Below, piece by piece: positions 1-7,956 of a stretch of 18,536 bases of DNA. Position 1 is the first letter of the stretch; the number at the start of each line of letters is the position of its first letter. Source of the stretch: Inquilinus sp039594555 (GTDB lineage: Bacteria > Pseudomonadota > Alphaproteobacteria > DSM-16000 > Inquilinaceae); the NCBI RefSeq assembly GCF_039594555.1, contig NZ_JBCNNF010000101.1, positions 1 through 18,536 on the forward strand. Direction: 5' to 3'. The position numbers and the translations under genes were made by a program. The notes below the pieces were generated by a model. That model ran no database searches and had not been told where the DNA came from. It saw only the letters and a list, made by a program, of their open reading frames with translations.

Positions 1-1988
1 GCACGGCAGAGCTGACCGGACCGACCGTGCACCGGCTGGCGATGCCGGCGGCCGATGCCGGCCGCCTGATGGTCGCCGCCGCCAGCTCCTCCGCCGAGCT
101 GATGCTGGCGCTGGAACGCCAGGGGGCCAACGGTGCCTGGGCCAGCGTGGCGATCGATCGCGGCCTGGCCCCCGCCGTGGCCGTGCCGGCCGATGGCGAT
201 GCGTCGCGGCCGTGGCGCGCCTCGGTCTGGACCGTCGATGGCGGCGGCCAGCCGGTCCGCTTCGCCGCCCGCATCGTCGAGGCCCAGCCGCAGCAGCCCG
301 GCGCCATCGCCCTGGCGCCGCTGGCGCTGGACGGGCTGCCGCAGACCCTGGCCACCGCCCTGGTCGCCGCCCCCGGCGCCGGGCTGGAGCGGGTGGACGG
401 CGCCGATCTCGATGGCGGGCTGTGGCAGGGCTCCGCCCCAGGCCGGGCGCTGCGGCCGCTGACCGCGCCGGTGCTGGCGCCGCAATCCGACCGGCTGTGG
501 CTGCTGGGCCGCACGGCGCAGCCGGCGAAGCCGACGCTGGCGCCGCTGACCGCCGACCCGTCGCGCCCGACCATCCTGGACCTCGCCGCCGGCGAGACTG
601 CGACCCTGCCGCCGCCTGCGGCGCAGTCTGGCCGGCTGCAGGCCTGGCTGGCGCGATCCGGCGACGGCCAGCCCGGCCTCGACGCAGGGCTCGGCATGGG
701 CGTGGCGTCCGGCGAGGCCTTCGCCCTCGGTGCCCCCGACGCGCCGCTGATCCTCCGCAACGCGGCCGGGGCCGGCGCCCTGCGGCTGGAGTTGACCGGC
801 CTGGACCTCGCCCTCGCCGCCGGGCGCCGCGCCGATGCCGACCTGTCCGACACTCTGGCGCCGGGCAGCGCCCTGCCGGTGACCCTGCCCGCCGGGGCGA
901 AGCGGCTGCGGCTGGACCTGCCGGCCGGCGTCGCCGCCATCGCCGGCTGGCGCGGCCCCGATGCCGAGACCGCCTGGACCGGCGACGCGCCCGCCAGCTG
1001 GTCGCTGGACGGCGCCTGGACCGAGCTGCTGCTGGTCAACACCGGCACGAAGCCCGCGCCCGTCTCGCTGGCGCAGATCCCCGATCCGTCGCCTGCCCCG
1101 GCCCTGGCCACCGACCAGGTGCTGAAGCGCTTCTTCGGCGCCGAGGGCTCGGTGCTGCTGCAGCTGCCGCCCGATACCGGCCCGGGCCACCGGCTGATCG
1201 TCGCCGGCGCCGCCGAGGCCACGGTGATCGGCCGCGACGGCCGCGTCGCCAGCGGCCGCCGCATCCAGTTGACCGGCCCCGGCCTGGTGGTGCTGCGCCA
1301 CGATGCCGGCCTGATCGCCGCCTGGATGGAGGCGAACGAGTATGGGCCGTGGCCGCAGCCGGAACTGCAGGACGCGCCGCTGCCCGGCATCCTGCAGCTG
1401 GCCGGTGAGGCGATGACCCTGCGGGTGAGATCGCCGCAGCCCGCGCTGCTGACCGCCCGCACCACGGCGCCGGTGATCCTGGCCGCCGACGGTGACGCGC
1501 CGGAGCTGTTCCCGGCCGGCGCCGAATTCCACCGCTACCTGCAGGATGCGTCGCTGCTGCGCCTGTTCTCGCCGCAGGACGGGCCGCTGTCCGGCTCGAT
1601 CGAGCTGGTGGCCACGCCGATCGCACCGCTGGCCGAGGGCGTCGGCGACGCCGTCACCATCGCCTCCGGCGGCACCGCCCTGTTCGGCTTCACGGTCGAG
1701 AAGGACGGCGACATCGGCATCGGCATCCGGGCCGAGCCCGACCGCGCCCGGGTGCGGCTGCTGGACGCCGAGGGCAAGCCGCTTGGCGAGGGCGTGGTGC
1801 AGATGCGCCATCTGGCCCCCGGCCGCTATCTGATTGAGGCGCAGGTGCCGCCCGACGCGCCGGCGACGCTGGTGCGGCCGGCGGTGGTCGGCATCAAGGC
1901 CCGGCCGAGCGGCCCGCCCGAGGATGTGATCCGCGGTTACCTGGACCTCGCCGGGCTGGCCCCGGCGACGAATGCGAGAGGCAAGTGA
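1..1988 (+). CDS. Large beta-rich protein encoded upstream of A2M (5'-truncated, function unknown)
   Basis: The reading frame is open from the left edge (first full codon at base 3), and the GTG at 27 has no special support, so this is probably the C-terminal part of a longer gene. About 660 residues are visible. They are rich in Ala, Pro, Gly and Leu, with no cysteine and no obvious transmembrane segment, in the short alternating pattern of beta-sandwich repeats. The stretch encoded at about 1660-1900 resembles a bacterial pre-peptidase C-terminal (PPC) domain: a hydrophobic strand, an 'RLLDAEGKPLGEG' turn, then 'LAPGRYLIEAQV'. Its stop codon overlaps the A2M start (TGATG), so the two are translationally coupled and probably act together in the periplasm. 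This suggests a structural or substrate-presenting partner of A2M, but no enzymatic motif is visible and I do not recognise the family. The coding call is firm; the function is open. Confidence 0.8.
   Translation, partial: TAELTGPTVHRLAMPAADAGRLMVAAASSSAELMLALERQGANGAWASVAIDRGLAPAVAVPADGDASRPWRASVWTVDGGGQPVRFAARIVEAQPQQPGAIALAPLALDGLPQTLATALVAAPGAGLERVDGADLDGGLWQGSAPGRALRPLTAPVLAPQSDRLWLLGRTAQPAKPTLAPLTADPSRPTILDLAAGETATLPPPAAQSGRLQAWLARSGDGQPGLDAGLGMGVASGEAFALGAPDAPLILRNAAGAGALRLELTGLDLALAAGRRADADLSDTLAPGSALPVTLPAGAKRLRLDLPAGVAAIAGWRGPDAETAWTGDAPASWSLDGAWTELLLVNTGTKPAPVSLAQIPDPSPAPALATDQVLKRFFGAEGSVLLQLPPDTGPGHRLIVAGAAEATVIGRDGRVASGRRIQLTGPGLVVLRHDAGLIAAWMEANEYGPWPQPELQDAPLPGILQLAGEAMTLRVRSPQPALLTARTTAPVILAADGDAPELFPAGAEFHRYLQDASLLRLFSPQDGPLSGSIELVATPIAPLAEGVGDAVTIASGGTALFGFTVEKDGDIGIGIRAEPDRARVRLLDAEGKPLGEGVVQMRHLAPGRYLIEAQVPPDAPATLVRPAVVGIKARPSGPPEDVIRGYLDLAGLAPATNARGK
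1976..1981 (+). promoter_or_regulatory. Ribosome binding site for the A2M gene
   Basis: GAGAGG lies 6 nt before the ATG at 1988 and only 3 nt before the in-frame GTG at 1985. The spacing favours the ATG as the start. The site lies inside the end of the upstream gene, consistent with translational coupling. Confidence 0.6.
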
Positions 1989-4900
1989 TGACCCGCCTTC
2001 CCCTCATCCTCGCCCTGCTCGCCTCGGTCGCAGGCCCGCTGGCCGCCCCGGCCTTGGCGCAGACAGCCGCGGCCCTGCCGGCGACGATGGACCAGATCCA
2101 GCGCGCCGACGGTGTCCAGGTGGTGCCGGAGAAATTCCTGCGCCGCTGGGACCCGGTCACGGTGTTCTTCGACCATGACGCCGGTCCGCGCGACGGCGGG
2201 CCGGAGGACGACCCGGCCAAATTCGCCACGCTGTCACCGGACCAGGCCGGCGCCTGGCGGTGGCTGGGCCCCCGCGTGCTGCAGTTCCGCCCGGCCGAGC
2301 CGTGGGAGCCGCTGCGCCGCGTCACCGTCACCTCCGCCGGCCACGCCACCACGCTGGTGCCGCTGCTGCCGACGCCGGTGGCCACCAGCCCGGCCGATCA
2401 GCCGGACGGCATCGCCGACCTGGACACGATCGGCCTGACCTTCGCCGACCCGGTCGATATCCAGGCCCTGGCGCGCCTGCTGACCATCGAGCTGCGGCCC
2501 CTGCCGGGCTTCGACGGCCAGGGCAGCCAGCAGCTGACGGCGCAGGACTTCACCATCAAGGCGCTGGAGCGGGCCGACCGCACCGCCCAGCAGGGCTATG
2601 TCGTGACCCTGCGCCAGCCGATCCCGGACGGGCGGATGGCGATCCTGCGGCTGCGCCTGTCCGACGCCGCCGGGCTGGACGATCCGATCTTCGAGCTGCG
2701 GCTGCGCAGCGCCGCGCCCTTCACCGTCACCGACACCGCCTGCGGCGGCAGCTTCCAGCAGGACCTGCAGGACGGGGTGCTGCGCTGCAGCCAGCCGACG
2801 CCCTATGAGGGCGAGGAGGCGCGGCCGACCGGCGAGCGCCGCCTGCGCCTGCGCTTCTCGAACGAGCCCGAGGCGCTGGACGTGGTCCGCGCCCGCGACG
2901 TGTTCCGCATCACCCCGGCGGTCGACGACCTGGCGCTGGAGCCCGACGGCCGCGACCTGACCCTGACCGGCCGGTTCCTGCCCGACACGGTCTACACCCT
3001 GCGGATCGACTCCGGCAGCCTGAAGGACGTGCGCGGGCGGCCGCTGTCCGGCCCCGCCACCAATGCCCGCTTCGTGTTCCCGCCCGACCTGCCGGCCCTG
3101 GCCTGGGACGCCGGCCAGGGCATCAGCGAACGGTTCGGGCCGCAGATGGTGCCGCTGCGCGGCCATGGCTATGACCGCGCCGACATCCGCATCCACCGCA
3201 TCGACCCGCTGGGCCGCGACTTCTGGCCGTTCCCGGCGGAAGGGCTGACCACCCAGGACGACACCACACCGCCGCTGGCCGGCAACGAGCCCTCTCCCTG
3301 GAAGGATGCCGCGGCGATCGACCGCGACGCGATGGCGGAGCGGATCGCCGCGCTGGGTTCGCCTGCCGTGTCCGAACTGGTGCCGCTGCCGTCCCTGCGC
3401 GGCGGCGTCTCTGCCAAGTTCGGCCTCGACCTCAAGCCGCTCTTGGCCAAGATCGCGGGCGCCAACCAGCCCGGCACCTATCTGGTCGGGCTGCGGCCGG
3501 TCGACGGTGCCGACCGCCGCTGGCTGCGGCTGCAGGTGACCGACCTGACCCTGTCGACGGTGGAGGAGCCGCAGCGCATCCGCTTCGCCGTCACCTCGCT
3601 GAACAGCGCCAGGCCGGTCGAGGGCGCCGAGATCCGGCTGGAGGGCGTGCGCGACGAGGAGTTCGTCACCCTCGCCCGTGGCGTCACCGGGCCGGATGGC
3701 GGCTTCACCTGGGCGCCGAAGGGCGCCGCCGACGAGCCGGAGATCCGCCGCATCGTCGTGGTCAAGGGCACCGACACACTGGTGCTGGAGCCGGACAACG
3801 GCCCGGCGCAATACGCGCAGGAGAACTGGACCAAGCCGGACGAGCCCTGGCTGGCCTGGGGCTTCGGCGACGTCGCGGCGCGGCGCGAGCGGCCGCAGCT
3901 GCTGTGCCATGTCTTCACCGAGCGACCGATCTACCGGCCGGAGGAGGCGGTGGAGGTCCGCGGCTTCGTCCGGTCCTATCTCGGCGGCGCCCTGTCCTTC
4001 GCCAATGGCAAGGGCGAGGTCGTGGTCAACGGCCCGGACGACCAGGAATGGCGGATGCCGGTGACGCTGGACGGCAATGGCGGCTTCCATCAGCGCTTCG
4101 ACGAGAAGACCGAGGCGACCGGCGACTACAGCGTGCGCTTCGTCGACGCCGACGGCGACGATTGCGGCAAGGTGCCGTTCAAGAAGGAGGCCTACAAGCT
4201 CCCGACCTTCGAGGTGCTGCTGAACGGCCCGGATTCGGCGCCGCTGGACAGCCAGATCCAGGTCTCGCTGCTGGCCCGCTACTTCGCCGGCGGCCTCCTG
4301 GCCGACCGCCCGATCAAATGGCGGGTGACGCAGTTCCCCTACAGCTGGACCCCGCCGGGGCGCGAGGGCTTCCAGTTCTCCAGCGACTCCCGCTTCTCCG
4401 GCGAGCGCGAGTTCCGCTCCACCCCCGTGCTGCAGCAGGACGGCAAGACCGATGCCGGCGGGTCGGCGCAGATCACGCTGGACCCGACGATCGAGCCGAC
4501 CGCCCAGCCGCGCCGCTACGTGGTCGAGGCCACGGTGACCGGCGACGACGACATGCAGATCCGCAGCACCCAGCATGTGGTGGCGCTGCCGCCCTTCACC
4601 CTGGGGCTGAAGGTGCCGCGCTACCTGCCCAAGGCAGATGCGGTGGACCCGGAGATCCTGGCGGTCGACGCCGCCGGCAAGCCGCTGCCGGGCGTCGAGA
4701 TGACGGTGAAGCTGATTCACCGCAACTGGAACTCGGTGCTGCAGGCCAGCGACTTCAGCCAGGGCTCGGCCAAATACGTCACCCAGGTGATCGACGAGAC
4801 GCTGGAGGAGCGCAAGGTCACCTCCACCGCCGACGTCCAGGGGCTGCATTTCGCGCTGCCCGAGGCCGGGGTCTACATCGTCTGGGTCGAGGCCGCCGAC

Positions 4901-7729
4901 AGGATCGGCCGCAGCCAGTCGGTCAAGGTCGACCTGTTCGCCGCCGGCGACACGCCGGTGACCTGGTCGCGCCCGCCGGGGCAGAACGTCACCGTCACCG
5001 CCGACAAGGACGCGTATGCCCCCGGCGAGACGGCGACGCTGGTGATCGAGAGCCCGTTCCAGACCGCCCGCGCCCTGGCCGTGGTGGAGGAGCCGGAGGG
5101 CCGGTTCCGCTACGACTGGGTCGACATCGCCAACGGCTTCGGCCGCTACGCCGTGCCGGTGCGCAAGGCCCAGATGCCGCGGCTGCCGGTGCATTTCCTG
5201 ATCATGCGCGGGCGGCTGCCGGGCGAGGCTCAGGCTGCCACCGCGCCCTTCGACCAGGGCAAGCCGGTGACGCTGGCGACCACCGCCTGGGTCAAGGTCA
5301 CCCCGATCGAGAACCAGGTGGCGGTGACGCTGGATGCGCCGCCCAGCGCCCGCCCGGCGCAGGAGATCGAGGTGACGCTGCGCCTGGCTGACATGAAGGG
5401 CAAGCCACTGGCCGGCGAGGCCACCTTCTGGATGGTCGACCAGGCGGTGCTGTCCCTGGCCCGGGAGCAGCCGCTGGACCCGCTGCCGAAATTCATCGTC
5501 GCCCGCATGTCGCAGATGGCGGCGCGCGACACCCGTAACATGGCCTTCGGCGTGATCCCGCTGGAGGAGGTGCCGGGCGGCGACGAGGCGACCGACGAAT
5601 GGGGGGTGGAGAATATCTCCGTCCGCCGCAACTTCAACCCGGTGCCGGTCTACCTGCCGCATGTCCAGGTCGGGCCGGACGGCACCGCCAAGGTCAAGGT
5701 CAAGCTGCCGGACACGCTGACCGTCTACAAGATGCGGGCGGTGGTCACCAGCGGGCCGGACCGCTTCGGCGTCGGCACCGGCGAGGTCAAGGTGCGGCAG
5801 CCGGTCGTGGCCCAGCCGGCCCTGCCCCGCTTCGTGCGGCCGGGCGACAGCTTCGATGCCGGACTGGTCGGCCGCGTGGTCGAAGGCCCCGGCGGGTCCG
5901 GCCGCGCCGGCATCAGCGCGGACGGGCTGACCGTGCAGGGGTCGAAGGACCGCGCCTTCGCCTGGGACGGCAACCGGCCGGCGCGGATCAGCTTCCCGGT
6001 CTCGGTGCCCGACCCGGCGCCGGGCCGGGACACGGCGAAGCTGCGCCTGCTGCTGCAGCGCGACGCCGACAAGGCCGGTGACGCGGTCGAGATCGCGCTG
6101 CCGATCCGGCCGGACCGGCCGCCGCTGCGTGAGCGCCGTATCGTCGAGCTGGCGCCGGGCGCGAAGCAGGCGCTGCTGGCCGCGCCCGGCGACGTCCGCC
6201 CCGGCTCCTACTCGGCCTCGGTGGCGCTGGCCGCCGATCCGGCGCTGGTGCGGCTGGTCGCCGGGCTGAACGCCCTGGCCGACTATCCGTTCGGCTGCAC
6301 CGAACAGGTGATGGCGCTGTCCAGCGCCGAGCTGGCGCTGAAGCCCTACGCCCCGGTGCTGGCCGCGGCCGGGCTGCAGGACCGCATCTCGGCCGACGTC
6401 CAGAAGACGATCCAGAGCATCATCCGCACCACCGACGAGGACGGTCTGGTCGGCTTCTGGCCGAAATCCCGCGGCTCGGTGCTGCTGACCGCGGCGTCCT
6501 ACCGCTTCCTGGTGCAGGCCGAGCAGGCGGGCGAGACCGTCGACCCCGCCCTGAAGGACCGGCTGGCCCAGGTGCTGAAGCAGGCCCTGCGCTCCGACTA
6601 TCCGCGTTTCCTGGCGGGCGAGGACATCCGCGAGCGGGTTGCCGCCCTGTCGGCCCTGGCCGCCGGCGGCGCGGCGGACCCGGCCTATCTGGCCGAGCTG
6701 AGCCGCCGGGCCTCGCTGCTGCCGCTGGAATCGCTGGCCCAGATCACCGCGGTGGTCGCCGCGGCGCCGGACGCCGACCCCACCCGGGTCGCCGGCCTCT
6801 TGGATCAGGTCAAGGCCAATGTCCGGCTGCTGTCGCGCGACGGCCGCACTGTCTATGCCGGGCTGCAGGACCGCCCGGCCGACCCGATGGTGCTGCCGTC
6901 CGAGACCCGCACCCTATCGGAGGTGCTGCTGGCGGTCGCGAAGGCCGCGCCGGACGACCCGGTGGCGGGCGTGCTGCGCACCGGGCTGATCGGCCTCGGC
7001 GACGGCTCCGGCTGGGGCAGCACCAATGCCGATGCGGCGGCGCTGCGGGCCCTGGCGGCGGCGTGGGTGGCGCCGAGCGGATCGGTGCCGGTCGCGGCAT
7101 CGCTGCCCGGCGGCGACAAGACCGGGACGCTGGGGCCCGACGCGCCGGTGCTGCGCTGGAGCGTCGACCAGGCCGGGCCGGTCGCCGTGGCCAATCGGGG
7201 CGGCCAGCCGGTGGTGGCGCTGGGCGACGCAAGCTGGCTGCCGAAGGCGCCGGGATCGGCGGCGATGCCGGTGCAGGACGGCTTCGTGCTGACCCGGCAG
7301 CTGTACCGCGTGCCCGCCAGTGGCCCGCTGGAGCGGCTGGACCCGGGCGGCGACGGCGCCATCCACGTCGCCGCCGGCGAGGTGGTCGAGGAGGTGGCCG
7401 AGCTGGTCAACCCCGAGGCCCGCACCCAGGTCGCCCTGCGCCTGCCGATCGCGGCCGGCTTCGAGCCCTTGAACCCGAACCTGGCGACCGCGCCGGCGGA
7501 GGCCGTGCCCTCGGCCGCGCCCTCGGTGCCGCCGAGCTATGCCAGCTATGGCGACGACGAGGTGCGGGTATTCTACGACCGGCTGGACAAAGGCACGCTG
7601 ACCCTGCGCTTCCGCCTGCGGGCGCAGGTGGCGGGCAGCTTCATCCAGCCGCCGGGCGAGGCCGAGATGATGTACCGGGCCGGAGTCTACGGCGCCAGCG
7701 CCGGCGCCCGGATCGTCGTCAGCCCGTAG
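1988..7729 (+). CDS. Alpha-2-macroglobulin family protein with intact thioester motif
   Basis: The product is a large periplasmic protease trap of about 1913 residues. Bacterial A2Ms present a bait region that is cleaved by an attacking protease, which then becomes covalently captured through an internal thioester. A signal peptide occupies residues 1-24 (charged start, hydrophobic core, cleavage after APALA). The next residue is Gln, with no lipobox cysteine, so the protein should be soluble rather than lipid-anchored like E. coli YfhM. Macroglobulin-like beta domains fill the first two thirds. The conserved A2M segment ('VYLPHVQVGPDGTAKVKVKLPDTL', shown in part) falls near residues 1215-1310. 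The thioester domain follows, with the CTEQ motif at Cys1437-Gln1440 in 'YPFGCTEQ'. A receptor-binding-like C-terminal domain begins near 1780. The start overlaps the upstream stop, and pbpC follows after a repeat element. The in-frame GTG at 1985 is an alternative start. Family assignment is very secure; the targets are unknown. Confidence 0.95.
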   Translation: MTRLPLILALLASVAGPLAAPALAQTAAALPATMDQIQRADGVQVVPEKFLRRWDPVTVFFDHDAGPRDGGPEDDPAKFATLSPDQAGAWRWLGPRVLQFRPAEPWEPLRRVTVTSAGHATTLVPLLPTPVATSPADQPDGIADLDTIGLTFADPVDIQALARLLTIELRPLPGFDGQGSQQLTAQDFTIKALERADRTAQQGYVVTLRQPIPDGRMAILRLRLSDAAGLDDPIFELRLRSAAPFTVTDTACGGSFQQDLQDGVLRCSQPTPYEGEEARPTGERRLRLRFSNEPEALDVVRARDVFRITPAVDDLALEPDGRDLTLTGRFLPDTVYTLRIDSGSLKDVRGRPLSGPATNARFVFPPDLPALAWDAGQGISERFGPQMVPLRGHGYDRADIRIHRIDPLGRDFWPFPAEGLTTQDDTTPPLAGNEPSPWKDAAAIDRDAMAERIAALGSPAVSELVPLPSLRGGVSAKFGLDLKPLLAKIAGANQPGTYLVGLRPVDGADRRWLRLQVTDLTLSTVEEPQRIRFAVTSLNSARPVEGAEIRLEGVRDEEFVTLARGVTGPDGGFTWAPKGAADEPEIRRIVVVKGTDTLVLEPDNGPAQYAQENWTKPDEPWLAWGFGDVAARRERPQLLCHVFTERPIYRPEEAVEVRGFVRSYLGGALSFANGKGEVVVNGPDDQEWRMPVTLDGNGGFHQRFDEKTEATGDYSVRFVDADGDDCGKVPFKKEAYKLPTFEVLLNGPDSAPLDSQIQVSLLARYFAGGLLADRPIKWRVTQFPYSWTPPGREGFQFSSDSRFSGEREFRSTPVLQQDGKTDAGGSAQITLDPTIEPTAQPRRYVVEATVTGDDDMQIRSTQHVVALPPFTLGLKVPRYLPKADAVDPEILAVDAAGKPLPGVEMTVKLIHRNWNSVLQASDFSQGSAKYVTQVIDETLEERKVTSTADVQGLHFALPEAGVYIVWVEAADRIGRSQSVKVDLFAAGDTPVTWSRPPGQNVTVTADKDAYAPGETATLVIESPFQTARALAVVEEPEGRFRYDWVDIANGFGRYAVPVRKAQMPRLPVHFLIMRGRLPGEAQAATAPFDQGKPVTLATTAWVKVTPIENQVAVTLDAPPSARPAQEIEVTLRLADMKGKPLAGEATFWMVDQAVLSLAREQPLDPLPKFIVARMSQMAARDTRNMAFGVIPLEEVPGGDEATDEWGVENISVRRNFNPVPVYLPHVQVGPDGTAKVKVKLPDTLTVYKMRAVVTSGPDRFGVGTGEVKVRQPVVAQPALPRFVRPGDSFDAGLVGRVVEGPGGSGRAGISADGLTVQGSKDRAFAWDGNRPARISFPVSVPDPAPGRDTAKLRLLLQRDADKAGDAVEIALPIRPDRPPLRERRIVELAPGAKQALLAAPGDVRPGSYSASVALAADPALVRLVAGLNALADYPFGCTEQVMALSSAELALKPYAPVLAAAGLQDRISADVQKTIQSIIRTTDEDGLVGFWPKSRGSVLLTAASYRFLVQAEQAGETVDPALKDRLAQVLKQALRSDYPRFLAGEDIRERVAALSALAAGGAADPAYLAELSRRASLLPLESLAQITAVVAAAPDADPTRVAGLLDQVKANVRLLSRDGRTVYAGLQDRPADPMVLPSETRTLSEVLLAVAKAAPDDPVAGVLRTGLIGLGDGSGWGSTNADAAALRALAAAWVAPSGSVPVAASLPGGDKTGTLGPDAPVLRWSVDQAGPVAVANRGGQPVVALGDASWLPKAPGSAAMPVQDGFVLTRQLYRVPASGPLERLDPGGDGAIHVAAGEVVEEVAELVNPEARTQVALRLPIAAGFEPLNPNLATAPAEAVPSAAPSVPPSYASYGDDEVRVFYDRLDKGTLTLRFRLRAQVAGSFIQPPGEAEMMYRAGVYGASAGARIVVSP

Positions 7730-7759
7730 GACAGACCGTCGTGAGCGCAGCCAGTTATC

Positions 7760-7808
7760 CCCCAATTAGTCCCCCCTCCCCTTGCGGGAGGGGGTTAGGG
7801 GGAGGGGT
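7760..7808 (+). repeat. REP-like repeat copy A
   Basis: The copy contains a perfect 9-bp stem (CCCCCTCCC at 7772-7780, GGGAGGGGG at 7786-7794) around a CTTGC loop, flanked by CCCCAATTAGT on the left and a G-rich tail (TTAGGGGGAGGGG) on the right. It differs from copy B by two substitutions and a one-base indel. There is no T-run after the stem, so it is not a classic intrinsic terminator, though it could slow decay or transcription at the 3' end of the A2M message. Confidence 0.8.
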
Positions 7809-7897
7809 CTGCGCGCGTCCGCACGCGAATGGGCAAGGCTCCGCCTCCGACATCCAAACAGGGTTGCGGCAGGCCATCGCCGGTTCGTGCCGAGAGA

Positions 7898-7947
7898 ACC
7901 CCCTCCCCCTACCCCCCTCCCGCAAGGGGAGGGGGGACTATTTGGGG
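7898..7947 (-). repeat. REP-like repeat copy B (inverted)
   Basis: This is the reverse complement of copy A, with the same 9-bp C/G stem and loop, the CCCCAAATAGT flank and the G-rich tail. Its right end is 9 nt before the pbpC ATG, so the GGGG at 7944-7947 is the only sequence near the right distance to serve as a ribosome binding site for pbpC. Confidence 0.8.
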
Positions 7948-7956
7948 CTGGCTTGA

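Larger units (their letters stand above)
7749..7953. repeat. Inverted pair of REP-like repeats (REPIN/MITE-like element)
   Basis: Two near-identical copies of a GC-rich palindromic repeat of about 49 bp face each other across about 90 bp of unrelated sequence. The symmetry extends to short outer arms (AGCCAG at 7749-7754, CTGGCT at 7948-7953), giving a 205-bp unit. The unit fills almost the whole gap between the A2M and pbpC genes. It contains no convincing ORF, and the spacer shows only small GC-rich hairpins. Antisense reading of such repeats gives the familiar spurious peptide 'LPLTPSRKGRGD'. This fits a non-autonomous dispersed repeat; mobility is inference. Confidence 0.8.

Noticed and set aside
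2234..5662. Very long antisense open frame (1142 codons) opposite the A2M gene
   Set aside because: It follows the third-position GC bias of the A2M gene, has low-complexity Arg/Gly/Ala/His-rich composition and no recognisable domain; the sense frame has unmistakable A2M motifs.
7809..7897. Small structured RNA in the spacer between the two repeat copies
   Set aside because: Only short GC-rich hairpins (for example AGGC-TCC-GCCT) are visible, with no promoter, terminator or recognisable RNA family pattern.
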